Assembly: GCF_011046535.1 (NCBI RefSeq)
Contig: NZ_CP049257.1
Span: 124,001 to 188,000, forward strand
Length of the DNA stretch: 64,000 bases
DNA from: Nocardioides anomalus
GTDB taxonomy: Bacteria; Actinomycetota; Actinomycetes; Propionibacteriales; Nocardioidaceae
Reading direction: 5' to 3'
In this document: piece by piece, positions 1 to 8,207 of the stretch
Layout of the letters: each line of letters begins with the position of its first letter
How positions within the stretch are numbered: the first letter of the stretch is position 1
Translations under genes and position numbers: made by a program
The notes under the pieces: generated by a model
Told to the model about the DNA's origin: nothing
The model's input: the letters and a program-made list of their open reading frames with translations, nothing else
Databases searched by the model: none

Positions 1-306
1 GTCGGCTACTGGCTCGACCAGGACCACGCCGGTCGCGGCGTGATGCCGCGCGCGGTGGCGATGGTCATCGACCACTGCTTCACCGCCGCCGGCCTGCACC
101 GCATCGAGATCGCCATCCGCCCCGAGAACTCCAACTCGCTGCGCGTCGTCGAGAAGCTCGAGATCGGCGAGGTCGGCTACGCCCCGCGCTACCTGCACAT
201 CGACGGCGCCTGGCGCGACCACCGCTTGTACGCCCTGACCCGCGAAGAGGTGCCGCACGGCGTGCTGGCCCGGCTCAAGGCCTCCGGCCACCTCGAATCC
301 CAGTAG
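1..306 (+). CDS. GNAT N-acetyltransferase, RimJ/RimL type (C-terminal part; gene enters from upstream)
   Basis: The frame is open from the first base (V-G-Y-W-L-D-Q-D-H-A-G-R-G) and stops at 304-306, so only the last ~101 codons are present. YWLDQDHAGRG is the acetyl-CoA binding motif of RimJ/RimL-type GNAT enzymes, and the later stretch with PENSNSLRVVEKL is the usual motif following it. Such enzymes acetylate the N-terminus of ribosomal or other proteins, or small amines, in the cytoplasm. In many actinobacteria a rimJ-like gene precedes the sepX/glpR gene, as here. The substrate cannot be told from this fragment. Confidence 0.85.
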   Translation, partial: VGYWLDQDHAGRGVMPRAVAMVIDHCFTAAGLHRIEIAIRPENSNSLRVVEKLEIGEVGYAPRYLHIDGAWRDHRLYALTREEVPHGVLARLKASGHLESQ

Positions 307-379
307 TCACACCAGACTCTTTGCGACACACCCATTGACATGCGCCCCAGGGCGTGTCATGACTCCTAGCCTCACCCGT

Positions 380-1159
380 GTGGATCCCAGCGCACTGATC
401 TTCGTGGCCCTGGCCGTGGCCTGGGCGGTCTACCTGATCCCCAAGGCGCTCGAGCACCACGAGGAGAGCGTCCGCACCCGCACCGTCGACCGTTTCTCCA
501 AGACCATGCGCGTGCTGGCGCGGCGCGAGCCGATCAACCGCCGCAAGGCACGCCTGGTCACCAAGGCCGACGCCGCCGACCCCGAGCTGCGGACCGCCAC
601 CCGCCCGGCCCCGGCGGTCGCCGCCCCCGAGCGCGTGCAGCCCTCGGCCGCGGCCCGTGCCGCCAGGCGCCGGCTGCGCGTGGTCACCCTGATCCTGATC
701 GCGAACGCCGCGGTCGTCGCCCTCGCCGCGTTCCACGTCGTGGCCTGGGTCTGGTGCGCCGCGCCCGTGGGTGTGCTCGCGGTCTGGCTGGTCGCGTGCC
801 GCCTCATGGTCAAGCGCGAGCGCGCCGCCGCCCGCCCCCGCCGCCGGATCACGGCCGAGCCGGTCGAGCGCCCGAGCGAGCAGCGCGACCCCACCGAAGA
901 GGTCGCCGTGGTCGAGGCGCCGGTGGCCGAGGAGGCCCCCCGCGACCCGGACGCCTGGGACCCGGTCTACGCCCCGCTCCCGACGTACGTCTCCGCGCCG
1001 GTCGCCCGCCGCACCGTCAGCACCATCGACCTGGACTCCACGGGCGTGTGGAGCTCGGGCCGCAACGCCTCGGACAGCAGGCTGGCCCGCGAGGCCGAGG
1101 CCGCCGAGGCGGCCGAGCGTCCCACGTCCAAGTCGGAGCGCAGGGCGTCGGGCGCGTAG
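380..1159 (+). CDS. SepX/GlpR-like membrane protein (divisome-associated family)
   Basis: The protein has an N-terminal membrane helix immediately after the start (ALIFVALAVAWAVYLIP), a basic segment, two further helices at roughly residues 105-145 (VVTLILIANAAVV and APVGVLAVWLVACRL), then a long charged, probably disordered cytoplasmic tail. This architecture, the IPKAL...RTRTVDRFSKTMRVLARR stretch, and the position after a rimJ-like gene match SepX of Streptomyces and GlpR of Corynebacterium, which bind the divisome through Glp/FtsZ. I chose GTG 380 because a TAGCCT -10 box (367-372) lies 7 nt upstream, implying a leaderless mRNA, and because translation then begins directly before the membrane helix. 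ATG 359 and TTG 335 are in-frame alternatives. The function is inferred from family and context. Confidence 0.72.
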   Translation: MDPSALIFVALAVAWAVYLIPKALEHHEESVRTRTVDRFSKTMRVLARREPINRRKARLVTKADAADPELRTATRPAPAVAAPERVQPSAAARAARRRLRVVTLILIANAAVVALAAFHVVAWVWCAAPVGVLAVWLVACRLMVKRERAAARPRRRITAEPVERPSEQRDPTEEVAVVEAPVAEEAPRDPDAWDPVYAPLPTYVSAPVARRTVSTIDLDSTGVWSSGRNASDSRLAREAEAAEAAERPTSKSERRASGA

Positions 1160-1169
1160 CCTCACACGC

Positions 1170-2159
1170 GTGCTCCGCGCGCTCGCCCTGGTCCTGCTGC
1201 TCGGGGCGCTCGCGCCCGCGAGCCCGTCGTACGCCGCGCCGCCGGCGGGTCACGCCGGCCGCGCCGGCACCGTCGTCGGCCGCGGGACGCCGGCCTCCTG
1301 CACCGCGGCGGCGTTCCGCAAGGCCGTGGCCCGCGGCGGCCGGATCTCCTTCGCCTGCGGACCCGACCCGGTCACCATCACCCTCGACCGGCAGGCCGAG
1401 GTGCACAACACCAGCGCCAAGGTGGTCATCGACGGCGGCGGCCTGGTCACGCTCAACGGGGGCGGCACCACCCGCATCCTCTACATGAACACCTGCGACC
1501 AGCGCCTCACCTGGACCACCTCGCACTGCCAGGACCAGGCCACGCCCAAGCTGGTGCTGCGCCGTCTGACCTTCACCCACGGCGACTCCACCGGCCAGCG
1601 CGAGGAGGGCGGCGGAGGCGGCGCGGTCTTCGTGCGCGGCGGCCGGCTCACGGTCACCGACTCCACCTTCGACCGCAACCACTGCGACCGCACCGGCCCG
1701 GACCTCGGCGGCGGCGCGATCCGCGTGCTCGACCAGTACGCCGACCGGCCGGTGCGCGTCACCCGCTCCACCTTCACCCGCGGCCGGTGCGCCAACGGCG
1801 GCGCGCTCTCCAGCATCGGCGTCTCCTGGACCGTCACCGACTCCACGTTCCGCGGCAACAAGGCGATCGGGAACGGCGCCAACCCCGCGCAGTCCGGCAC
1901 CCCCGGTGGTGGCAGCGGCGGGGCGATCTACAACGACGGCAACGCGATGACGCTCCGGTTGGTGCGCACCACCGTCGAGGGCAACACCGCCCGCGAGGGC
2001 GGCGGCGCGGTGTTCTTCGTCAGCAACGACCGCACCGGGACCCTCGAGATCCGCGACTCCACGCTCACCGACAACCCGAGCCTGGCCTTCGAGAACTACC
2101 CCGGCATCTTCTTCCTCGGCCGCGGCGAGCCCGCGATCAGCGGCTCGGTGGTCCGGTGA
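1170..2159 (+). CDS. Secreted right-handed beta-helix repeat protein
   Basis: A signal peptide (LRALALVLLLGALAPASPSYA) is followed by about 300 residues with repeating short-strand turns such as TDSTF.RN, RSTFTRG, DSTFRGNKA and RDSTLTDNP. These are typical of parallel beta-helix (polymorphic-outer-membrane-protein/Pel1-like) repeats. Four or five cysteines in the first half could form disulfides outside the cell. GTG 1170 is chosen because a TAGCCT -10 box at 1157-1162, overlapping the stop of the previous gene, lies 7 nt before it, and because the signal peptide begins there. The next gene overlaps by 4 nt. The family includes polysaccharide-binding or lyase-like proteins, but I see no catalytic signature, so activity is unknown. 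Confidence 0.75.
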   Translation: MLRALALVLLLGALAPASPSYAAPPAGHAGRAGTVVGRGTPASCTAAAFRKAVARGGRISFACGPDPVTITLDRQAEVHNTSAKVVIDGGGLVTLNGGGTTRILYMNTCDQRLTWTTSHCQDQATPKLVLRRLTFTHGDSTGQREEGGGGGAVFVRGGRLTVTDSTFDRNHCDRTGPDLGGGAIRVLDQYADRPVRVTRSTFTRGRCANGGALSSIGVSWTVTDSTFRGNKAIGNGANPAQSGTPGGGSGGAIYNDGNAMTLRLVRTTVEGNTAREGGGAVFFVSNDRTGTLEIRDSTLTDNPSLAFENYPGIFFLGRGEPAISGSVVR

Positions 2160-2659
2160 GCACCCGCGTCGCGCAGTCGCGCACCGTCCCGCACGCCCTC
2201 GAGGCGACCTACGACGAGACCGTGGCGGCCCCGCTCCCGGTGGTCTTCGCGCGCCGCCACCTCGCGCTCCCGCCGGTCACCGCCGTCGAGGGCCAGGAGG
2301 GCCCGTGGGGCAGCCACCTCGGCCAGTCCCGCACCATCGTCACCGGGGACGGCGGCCGGCTGCGCGAGACGCTCACCGAGCTCGACCGGCCGCACGCCTT
2401 CGGCTACCGCATCGACGTCGTCGGCGGCCCGATGCGGCTGCTCGTCGGCCACCTCGACGGCCGCTGGGGCTTCGAGCCCGACGGTGCGGGCACCCGCATC
2501 ACCTGGTCCTGGGTCCTGCACGCCCGCTCGCCCCTGACCGTCCCCGCGGTCCTCGTCGTGGCCCGGATGTGGAACGGCTACGCCCGCGCCGCCCTGGCCT
2601 CGGTCGAGGAGATCCTCGGTGCCCCCGGCAGCGATTCGGGCGGCACCGGGACCGGCTGA
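2156..2659 (+). CDS. SRPBCC-superfamily protein (polyketide cyclase / START-like fold)
   Basis: This 167-residue protein starts at a GTG overlapping the stop of the beta-helix gene (GTGA). It shows the SRPBCC pattern: an early strand with FARRHLALPPV, central GQSRTIVTGDGGRLRETLTELDRP, the GYRIDVVGGPMRLLVGHLDGRWGFEPDGAGTRITWSWVL core, and a final long helix with NGYARAALASVEEI. These helix-grip proteins bind hydrophobic ligands in a central cavity. No catalytic residue is recognisable, so a ligand-binding or minor enzymatic role is all that can be said. Translational coupling with the secreted beta-helix protein is clear from the overlap. Confidence 0.72.
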   Translation: MSTRVAQSRTVPHALEATYDETVAAPLPVVFARRHLALPPVTAVEGQEGPWGSHLGQSRTIVTGDGGRLRETLTELDRPHAFGYRIDVVGGPMRLLVGHLDGRWGFEPDGAGTRITWSWVLHARSPLTVPAVLVVARMWNGYARAALASVEEILGAPGSDSGGTGTG

Positions 2660-2693
2660 TACCGTTTCTCCTCGCGTCTCACGGGACGCACCT

Positions 2694-2766
2694 GGGGCTG
2701 TGGCGCAGCTGGTAGCGCATCTCGTTCGCAACGAGGGGGTCAGGGGTTCGAGTCCCCTCAGCTCCA
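2694..2766 (+). tRNA. tRNA-Ala (anticodon CGC)
   Basis: A full cloverleaf can be drawn: acceptor GGGGCTG/CAGCTCC with discriminator A at 2766, anticodon stem around loop TTCGCAA with anticodon CGC at 2727-2729, and T-stem AGGGG/CCCCT around TTCGAGT. The G3:U70 wobble in the acceptor stem is the classic alanine identity element. The 3' CCA is not encoded. It reads GCG codons, which are frequent in this GC-rich genome. A TACCGT hexamer at 2660-2665 is a possible -10 box, and a strong hairpin follows at 2781. Confidence 0.95.
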
Positions 2767-2780
2767 CCCATCTCGACCTG

Positions 2781-2803
2781 AGGGCCGCGCACCGCGCGGC
2801 CCT
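2781..2803 (+). terminator. Intrinsic terminator after tRNA-Ala
   Basis: A perfect 10-bp stem (AGGGCCGCGC / GCGCGGCCCT) with a 3-nt ACC loop lies 15 nt after the tRNA and is followed by a pyrimidine-rich, T-containing tail. The rest of the intergenic space up to 3055 shows no supported gene. Confidence 0.8.
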
Positions 2804-3055
2804 TCTGCTCTCTCCGATCCGCTCGCCGGTTCAGACCAGCACTCCTCCGATCGGCCCAGTTCGGGGCCGTGCGGGACCGGATCGCTCGTTCCGCCCCGCG
2901 CGCCGCACTGCTGCTGCCAACCTGGTCCGGCAAGCGCTCGGCGATGCCGACGACCCCGGCCGACCCCCCTCCGGCCGGGGGCGCGGCACCCCTGACCGTC
3001 CGGGCGTGCGCACCCACCCCCGCCCGCACCACCACCCGACAGAGCGTGAACCCCC

Positions 3056-4828
3056 ATGACACCTCTCTCGACGCTGCCGCCTGCCCCCACGCAGGAGCAG
3101 CAGAGTCGCCGCGCCGTCGGCCGCGCCCTGGCCGGCGGCCTCGCCGCGCTGGCCGTCGCGCCCGCGCTCGCCGGCGGCGTGGCCCAGGCTGCCGAGGCCA
3201 AGAAGGCGCCGCGCAAGTGGCACCGCTGCAAGGTGCACAAGAAGCACACCTGCTGGCACGCGACCACCTGCAAGCACCGCAAGCACAAGCCGCCCAAGGA
3301 CGACGGCGGCAAGGACCCCAAGGGCCCGGACGACCCGGGCACGCCGCCCCCGCCCCAGGTCCCCGGCTCCTACGACGGGCCGGCGGTCGTCGACGGCCTG
3401 CCGACCGCGCTCGCGCTGCACGTCGGCAGCCGGTTCACCTACGGCGTCACGCCGGCCCTGGTGGCCGAGATGGCGGCGTACCCCTCGCTGCAGGCCTGGA
3501 TCGACGCCCAGCTCCAGCCGGCCGCCCTGCCGGACCCCGCCGGCGACGCCCTCGAGGGCTGGTGGCCGGCGCTGTCGTGGGACGCGCCCCGGATGTGGGC
3601 CGAGGAGCAGGCGCGCAACGGTGCGGCGTGGGAGGCCATGTCGGACTACCAGCGCTGGTGCCTGCTGCGCCGGATCACCTCCCGACGCCAGCTCTTCGAG
3701 GCGGTCACCGAGCTCTTCGAGGACCACCTGCACGTGCCGGTGCACGACGACGGCGTCTTCGGCTTCCGCGTCGACTACGGCCGCACCATCCGAGCGCACG
3801 CGCTGGGCCGCTTCGACGACATGCTCGTGGCGACCACCACCCACCCGGCCATGGGCATCAGCCTCGACAACGCCACCTCGACCAAGAAGGCGCCCAACGA
3901 GAACCTCGGCCGCGAGCTCCTCGAGCTGCACACCGTGGGCCGCGGCCACTACACCGAGGACGACGTCAAGGCGTCCGCCCGGATCCTCACCGGCTACCGC
4001 GTGACGACGTGGAGCACGTGGCGGGTCTACTACGACCCGGCCTCGCACTGGACGGGTCCGGTGACGGTCATGGGGTTCAGCGACCAGAACGCCGCGGCCG
4101 ACGGTCGCCCGGTCACCGAGGCCTACCTGCGCTACCTCGCCCACCACCGCGGTACGGCGGAGCGGCTGGCCCGCAAGCTCGCCGTCCGCTTCGTCTCCGA
4201 CGACCCGTCGCCGGCCCTGGTGCAGCACCTGGCCGACGTCTACCAGCAGGCACAGACCGCGATCGTCCCGGTGCTGCGCGCGCTGCTGGAGAGCGAGGAG
4301 TTCCGCGGCTCCGCCGGGCTCAAGGTCCGCACCCCGAGCGACGACATCGTCGCGACCTGGCGCGCGCTGGCCGTCCAGCCGAGCGCTCCGGGCACCGACG
4401 ACGCCGCCGCCAACGCGATCCTCTGGCAGACCGTGGCCCTGGGCCAGGCGCCGTTCGACTGGGCCCGCCCCGACGGCCAGCCGCAGGACGGCGCCGCGTG
4501 GTCGTCGGTGTCCCGGGTGCTGGCGTCCTTCGACAGCCACTACTCGATGTGCGGCGGCTGGTGGCCCAAGGGCAGCCTGACCTACCGCCCGCTGGCCTCG
4601 TGGGTGCCGCTCAGCGGCACCGACACCATGCGCTTCGACGCCCTGGTCGAGCACCTGTCGCGCCAGCTGCTGTCCCGGTCCGCCTCGGCCCGCCTGCAGG
4701 AGGCCTGCGGCCTGGCCACAGGGTTGAGCGCGAGCACCAAGATCTCGCTGAAGAGCGACCTCGTGAAGTGGAACATGCCCACCCTGTTGACCACGGTGCT
4801 CGACAACCCCGAGCACATGACCCGGTGA
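3056..4828 (+). CDS. DUF1800-domain secreted protein
   Basis: The 590-residue protein begins with an export signal (SRRAVGRALAGGLAALAVAPALAGGVAQA; the twin arginine makes Tat export possible). Then comes an unusual His/Cys/Lys-rich stretch at about residues 54-80 (Cys58, 66, 72; His61, 64, 68, 74, 77) and an Asp/Pro linker. The rest, from about residue 105, is a DUF1800 domain with its typical features, e.g. W-WP-LSWD near 160, NENLGRELLELHTVG and the ARILTGYRV segment. DUF1800 proteins almost always sit next to a DUF1501 partner, as here with a GTGA overlap. The biochemical function of the pair is not established. No Shine-Dalgarno is obvious before ATG 3056. Confidence 0.85.
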   Translation: MTPLSTLPPAPTQEQQSRRAVGRALAGGLAALAVAPALAGGVAQAAEAKKAPRKWHRCKVHKKHTCWHATTCKHRKHKPPKDDGGKDPKGPDDPGTPPPPQVPGSYDGPAVVDGLPTALALHVGSRFTYGVTPALVAEMAAYPSLQAWIDAQLQPAALPDPAGDALEGWWPALSWDAPRMWAEEQARNGAAWEAMSDYQRWCLLRRITSRRQLFEAVTELFEDHLHVPVHDDGVFGFRVDYGRTIRAHALGRFDDMLVATTTHPAMGISLDNATSTKKAPNENLGRELLELHTVGRGHYTEDDVKASARILTGYRVTTWSTWRVYYDPASHWTGPVTVMGFSDQNAAADGRPVTEAYLRYLAHHRGTAERLARKLAVRFVSDDPSPALVQHLADVYQQAQTAIVPVLRALLESEEFRGSAGLKVRTPSDDIVATWRALAVQPSAPGTDDAAANAILWQTVALGQAPFDWARPDGQPQDGAAWSSVSRVLASFDSHYSMCGGWWPKGSLTYRPLASWVPLSGTDTMRFDALVEHLSRQLLSRSASARLQEACGLATGLSASTKISLKSDLVKWNMPTLLTTVLDNPEHMTR

Positions 4829-6123
4829 GAGTGCCCATGGAGATCCCGACCCCGACCGAGGGGCACAGCTGCTGCGAGGAGTTCGCCCGCGCCTCCGGCG
4901 CCACCCGGCGCGGCTTCCTGCGCGGCGTCGGCGCGCTCGGCGGCGCCGCCGCCGTCACCGCGGTCCACGGCACGGCCTTCACCGAGACGGCGTACGCCGC
5001 AGCGCCGGTCGACCGGGTGCTGGTCGTGCTGTCCATGCGCGGGGCCTGCGACGGCCTCAGCCTCGTCGTGCCGCACGGCGACCCGACGTACTACCTGGCC
5101 CGGCCGGGCATCGCGGTGCCCAAGGACCGGCTGCTCGGGGCGGACTCGTTCTTCGGCCTGCACCCCGCCCTCGCGCCGCTCATGCCGTGGTGGACCGCCG
5201 GGCAGATGGCCGCCGTGCACGCCACCGGGCTGCCCGCGCCCAACCGCTCGCACTTCTCGGCCATGGAGGAGCTCGAGGACGCCGACCCCGGCTCCTCGGC
5301 GCGGGTGGGCTGGCTCAACCGGCTGGTGGGCCGCAACGGCACGGGGTCGCCGATCGAGGCCATCCAGTTCGGCGGCGGTGTGCCGGTCACCGCACTGGCC
5401 GGCCCGGAGCCGGTCCTGGTCGCCGATGACGTCGACTCGGTGAGCCTGTCGGGCTACTGGGACGCCGGGTCCGAGGCCAAGCGCCGCTCCTCGCTCAACC
5501 GGCTCTGGACCGGTGTCCCCGGCCCGCTCGGCGCCGGCGCGCGCAACGCCTTCGCCGTCGTGGACGACTTCGCGCCCGTCCGCGGCTCGTCGCCGACCCC
5601 GGCCGGCGGCGCGACCTACCCGCGCTACTCCGACCTCGGCGCCGCGCTCGCCGCCGCGGCCCGCACCATCCGCGCCGACGTGGGCGCCGAGATCATCACC
5701 GTCGACCACGGCTCGTGGGACCACCACACCTGGATCGGCAGCCCGGACAGCGGCAACCTGCGCACCATGGCCGACGAGTTCGCGGCCTGCCTCGCGGCGT
5801 TCCTCACCGACCTCGGCACGCTGGCCAGCAAGGTGACGATCGTGACCGTCAGCGAGTTCGGGCGCCGGGTCAAGGAGAACGCCAGCCAGGGCCTCGACCA
5901 CGGCTACGGCAACGTCATGTTCCTGCTCGGCGCGGGCGTCAGGGGCGGTCGCTACTACGGCACCTGGCCCGGCCTGCAGAACACCGTCGACGCGGACCTG
6001 CTGGTGACCACCGACTACCGCAGCGTGCTCGCGGAGGTCGTGACCCAGCGCTTCGGGGCGTCGTCGGCCGCCGTGTTCCCGGGCTTCTCCCCGACCTCCG
6101 TGGGTGTCGTGCAACCCGGCTGA
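4825..6123 (+). CDS. DUF1501-domain secreted protein (Tat-exported, sulfatase-like fold)
   Basis: It starts at GTG 4825, overlapping the stop of the DUF1800 gene (in-frame GTG 4831 and ATG 4837 are alternatives). A clear twin-arginine signal, TRRGFLR at residues 27-33 followed by a hydrophobic stretch ending near AYAA, predicts folded export. The body shows DUF1501 landmarks: VLVVLSMRGACDGLSLVVPHGD, HFSAMEELEDAD, ITVDHGSWDHH and TVSEFGRRVKENASQGLDHG. These resemble metal-binding sites of the alkaline-phosphatase superfamily. It probably acts with the DUF1800 partner outside the membrane. Substrate unknown. Confidence 0.88.
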   Translation: MRVPMEIPTPTEGHSCCEEFARASGATRRGFLRGVGALGGAAAVTAVHGTAFTETAYAAAPVDRVLVVLSMRGACDGLSLVVPHGDPTYYLARPGIAVPKDRLLGADSFFGLHPALAPLMPWWTAGQMAAVHATGLPAPNRSHFSAMEELEDADPGSSARVGWLNRLVGRNGTGSPIEAIQFGGGVPVTALAGPEPVLVADDVDSVSLSGYWDAGSEAKRRSSLNRLWTGVPGPLGAGARNAFAVVDDFAPVRGSSPTPAGGATYPRYSDLGAALAAAARTIRADVGAEIITVDHGSWDHHTWIGSPDSGNLRTMADEFAACLAAFLTDLGTLASKVTIVTVSEFGRRVKENASQGLDHGYGNVMFLLGAGVRGGRYYGTWPGLQNTVDADLLVTTDYRSVLAEVVTQRFGASSAAVFPGFSPTSVGVVQPG

Positions 6124-6208
6124 CCTGCGCCGATCTACGAGAGGACCTCGTCTCGGCGCCGCCGTCTCGATATCCTGGACCCGCACCAGGCGGTCGAAGG
6201 GTTTCGGG

Positions 6209-6946
6209 ATGGCTGAAGAGACGGGGCACAGGCGCATGGAGGACCAGCGCGGTGTGGCCGCCGACTACGGCGACCGGATGGCCGACCTGGCCCGCAACCT
6301 CCGCTCGCAGCGCACCTCGATGCTCACCCTGCAGTACGTCGTCCAGGCCACCGCCGAGATGGTCAAGAGCTGCGACGACGTCGCCATCAGCCTGGCCCAC
6401 CAGGACGGGACCGTGGAGACCCGCGCGTCGCTCGGGGCAGGGCTGGCCGAGCAGGCCGACCAGCTGCAGACCCAGTTCGGCGAGGGCCCGTGCGTGGACA
6501 GCGCCTGGAACTCCTCGGTCGTCTGGGCCCGCGACCTGCCCCACGACGGCAGCTGGCCCTCCTGGGGCAGCGCGGTCGTCGACCAGCTGGGCGTGCGCAG
6601 CGTGCTGTGCGTGCAGCTCTACACCCACGAGGACCACGAGCTCGGCGTCCTGCAGCTCTTCGCGACCCAGCCGCACGCCTTCGTCGCCGACGACGCCGAC
6701 GAGGTCATCGGCATCGCCGCCCACGCCGCGGTCGCGCTCGGCGCGATCAGCAACCACGAGGCCGTCCAGTTCGGCCTGGTGCGCCGCACCATGATCGGCC
6801 AGGCCACCGGCATCCTCATGGAGCGCTACCAGGTCGATCCCCACCAGGCCTTCGAGGTGCTGCGGCGGGTCTCCCAGGAGTCCGGGCGCAAGGTCTACGA
6901 CCTGGCCATCGAGCTGGTCCAGGGCGGGCGTCCGTCCGGGCTCTGA
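6209..6946 (+). CDS. GAF-ANTAR RNA-binding regulator
   Basis: The 245-residue protein has a GAF sensor domain at about residues 35-170 (FGEGPCVDSAW, a hallmark of actinobacterial GAF-ANTAR proteins, and VCVQLYTHED). A C-terminal ANTAR domain sits at about 175-230 with RRTMIGQATGILMERYQVDP and AFEVLRRVSQESGRKVYDLA. ANTAR domains bind paired hexaloop hairpins in mRNA and act mainly as antiterminators. ATG 6209 is preceded by GAAGG at 6196-6200 at correct spacing. The frame stays open back to 6104, but that part is not GAF-like. The ligand and target RNAs are unknown. Confidence 0.88.
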   Translation: MAEETGHRRMEDQRGVAADYGDRMADLARNLRSQRTSMLTLQYVVQATAEMVKSCDDVAISLAHQDGTVETRASLGAGLAEQADQLQTQFGEGPCVDSAWNSSVVWARDLPHDGSWPSWGSAVVDQLGVRSVLCVQLYTHEDHELGVLQLFATQPHAFVADDADEVIGIAAHAAVALGAISNHEAVQFGLVRRTMIGQATGILMERYQVDPHQAFEVLRRVSQESGRKVYDLAIELVQGGRPSGL

Positions 6947-7002
6947 GCCGGCCGACCGGGCACCACGGGCGACAAGAGCGCTCTTCAGGGGTACGCTCCA
7001 CC

Positions 7003-7056
7003 GTGAGGGAGCCGGCCCAGACAGCGTCGGCCCTCGATCTCGAAGGTCTGGCGTAA
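7003..7056 (+). other. Candidate leader mini-ORF (17 codons) upstream of the sigma-like gene
   Basis: A TACGCT hexamer (6992-6997) lies 5 nt before GTG 7003, which opens a 17-codon frame ending in TAA at 7054-7056. It precedes a hairpin (7066-7110) and then the sigma-like gene. The geometry resembles a leaderless leader peptide, but nothing proves it is translated. Confidence 0.25.
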
Positions 7057-7065
7057 GAGTCGACA

Positions 7066-7110
7066 GGCTTCCGTAGCCGCCCGGTGCCCCGGGTCGGTGT
7101 CCCAGGAAGC
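7066..7110 (+). promoter_or_regulatory. Nested hairpin in the leader of the sigma-like/response-regulator operon
   Basis: GCTTCC (7067-7072) pairs with GGAAGC (7105-7110), and inside it CCCGG (7080-7084) pairs with CCGGG (7089-7093) around a TGCC loop. It lies about 115 nt before the probable start of the next gene. No T-tract follows, so a plain terminator is unlikely. A role as a structured leader is inference. Confidence 0.35.
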
Positions 7111-7223
7111 GGTGCTCGACGTGCCCCCTCCCTCCCGCCCCACCTCCCGCTTCAGCGTCCGCGGCCGCGTGACGCGTGCCTCGTGGTCGATCGCCCCACC
7201 CCGGCCCCCCCGTCCTGCACGCC

Positions 7224-7619
7224 GTGGCGGCGCCCCCTGCCGCCGCCCCGCGCCACGCCGTCTCCCTGGCCGGGCTGCTGCTCACCGCGGCCGCCCCCGG
7301 CAGCCCGGAGGCCGCCGCGGCCGCCGAGGCCCGGCTCGCCGTGCGCGCCGCGCTGGGCGACGTCCCCCCGGCCGACCGGCTGCTGGTCGACCTGCGCGTC
7401 TTCCACGGGTGGTCGGTCGACGAGATCGCCCAGCTGGCCGCCGGCTCCGCCGACGAGGTGGCCGGGCGCCTGGACGCCATCCTGGCGCGCCTCGGCCTCG
7501 ACCTCACGACCGTGCTGCCCGCGCTCGAGGGGCCCCGGGAGCCCCTCGCGGGCGCCGGCCCCGCCGGGCCGCCCGTGGCCGCCGTACCCCTGGTGGACGA
7601 GCAGGAGGTCGTCGCGTGA
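7224..7619 (+). CDS. Sigma-70 region-4-like HTH protein
   Basis: The readable core (about residues 45-95) is DRLLVDLRVFHGWSVDEIAQLAAG followed by SADEVAGRLDAILARLG. This is the shape of sigma-factor region 4 (ECF type) with its helix-turn-helix. No region 2 is visible, so it is not a complete sigma factor. The start is uncertain: GTG 7224 gives 131 aa and GTG 7176 gives 147 aa. The stop overlaps the GTG of the following response regulator by 4 nt, so the two are translationally coupled. It may recruit or modulate RNA polymerase or be a decayed ECF factor. Confidence 0.55.
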   Translation: MAAPPAAAPRHAVSLAGLLLTAAAPGSPEAAAAAEARLAVRAALGDVPPADRLLVDLRVFHGWSVDEIAQLAAGSADEVAGRLDAILARLGLDLTTVLPALEGPREPLAGAGPAGPPVAAVPLVDEQEVVA

Positions 7620-8077
7620 TCCCCGTGCTGCCCCACTCGCTGCCCGACGACGTGCCGGCGTTCTGGAACCGCTCGACGACGTCCGCCGTGCTGATCGACG
7701 ACGCCCCCGACATCCGCTGGCTGGTGCGCCGCGCGCTGGAGCGCACCGGGGACTTCGTGGTCCTCGGCGAGGCCGGCGACGGGCAGAGCGGCGTGGAGCT
7801 GGTCATGGACCACGCCCCCGACGTGGTGCTGCTCGACCTCGACATGCCCGGCATGGGCGGTCTCGAGGCCCTCGGCCTGATCCGCGCCCACCAGCCCGCC
7901 GCCCAGGTGGTGATGCTCACCGGCGTCACCAGCAGCGCGCAGCTGGACGCCGCTCTCGACGCCGGCGCGTTGGGCGTCATCCGCAAGGGCTCGTCGCTGT
8001 CGGGGATCCTGGCCCAGCTGCGCCAGCTGCTCGACCCGCGTCCCGGTCTGGAGATCGCGCTGGAAGGCGTGGTCTAG
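7616..8077 (+). CDS. Single-domain response regulator (receiver only)
   Basis: The 153-residue product is a receiver domain with acidic pocket Asp28-Asp29, phospho-acceptor Asp74 in VVLLDLDMPGMGG, the conserved Thr in VVMLTG and Lys in GVIRKG. Nothing resembling an output domain follows, and about 20 residues precede the first strand. It starts at a GTG overlapping the sigma-like gene. The cognate kinase is not adjacent. Partnership with the sigma-like protein (a partner-switching or anti-sigma type arrangement) is suggested only by the coupling. Confidence 0.85.
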   Translation: MIPVLPHSLPDDVPAFWNRSTTSAVLIDDAPDIRWLVRRALERTGDFVVLGEAGDGQSGVELVMDHAPDVVLLDLDMPGMGGLEALGLIRAHQPAAQVVMLTGVTSSAQLDAALDAGALGVIRKGSSLSGILAQLRQLLDPRPGLEIALEGVV

Positions 8078-8207
8078 GACCGCGGTCGGACGTGGTCTGA
8101 GCCACCTCCTCAACGGGTATCTGGAGCGTGACTTGGACCGCCGGTCCCTCGTTGTGTGAGCATCAGGGCGGACGACGTCCGCGACCGCGACCGACGGAGG
8201 AGGGCCG

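Noticed and set aside
8095..8125. A SigB-type promoter (GGGTAT at 8115-8120) before the secreted hydrolase
   Set aside because: No matching -35 (GTTT-type) at the right distance, and a single hexamer is not enough.
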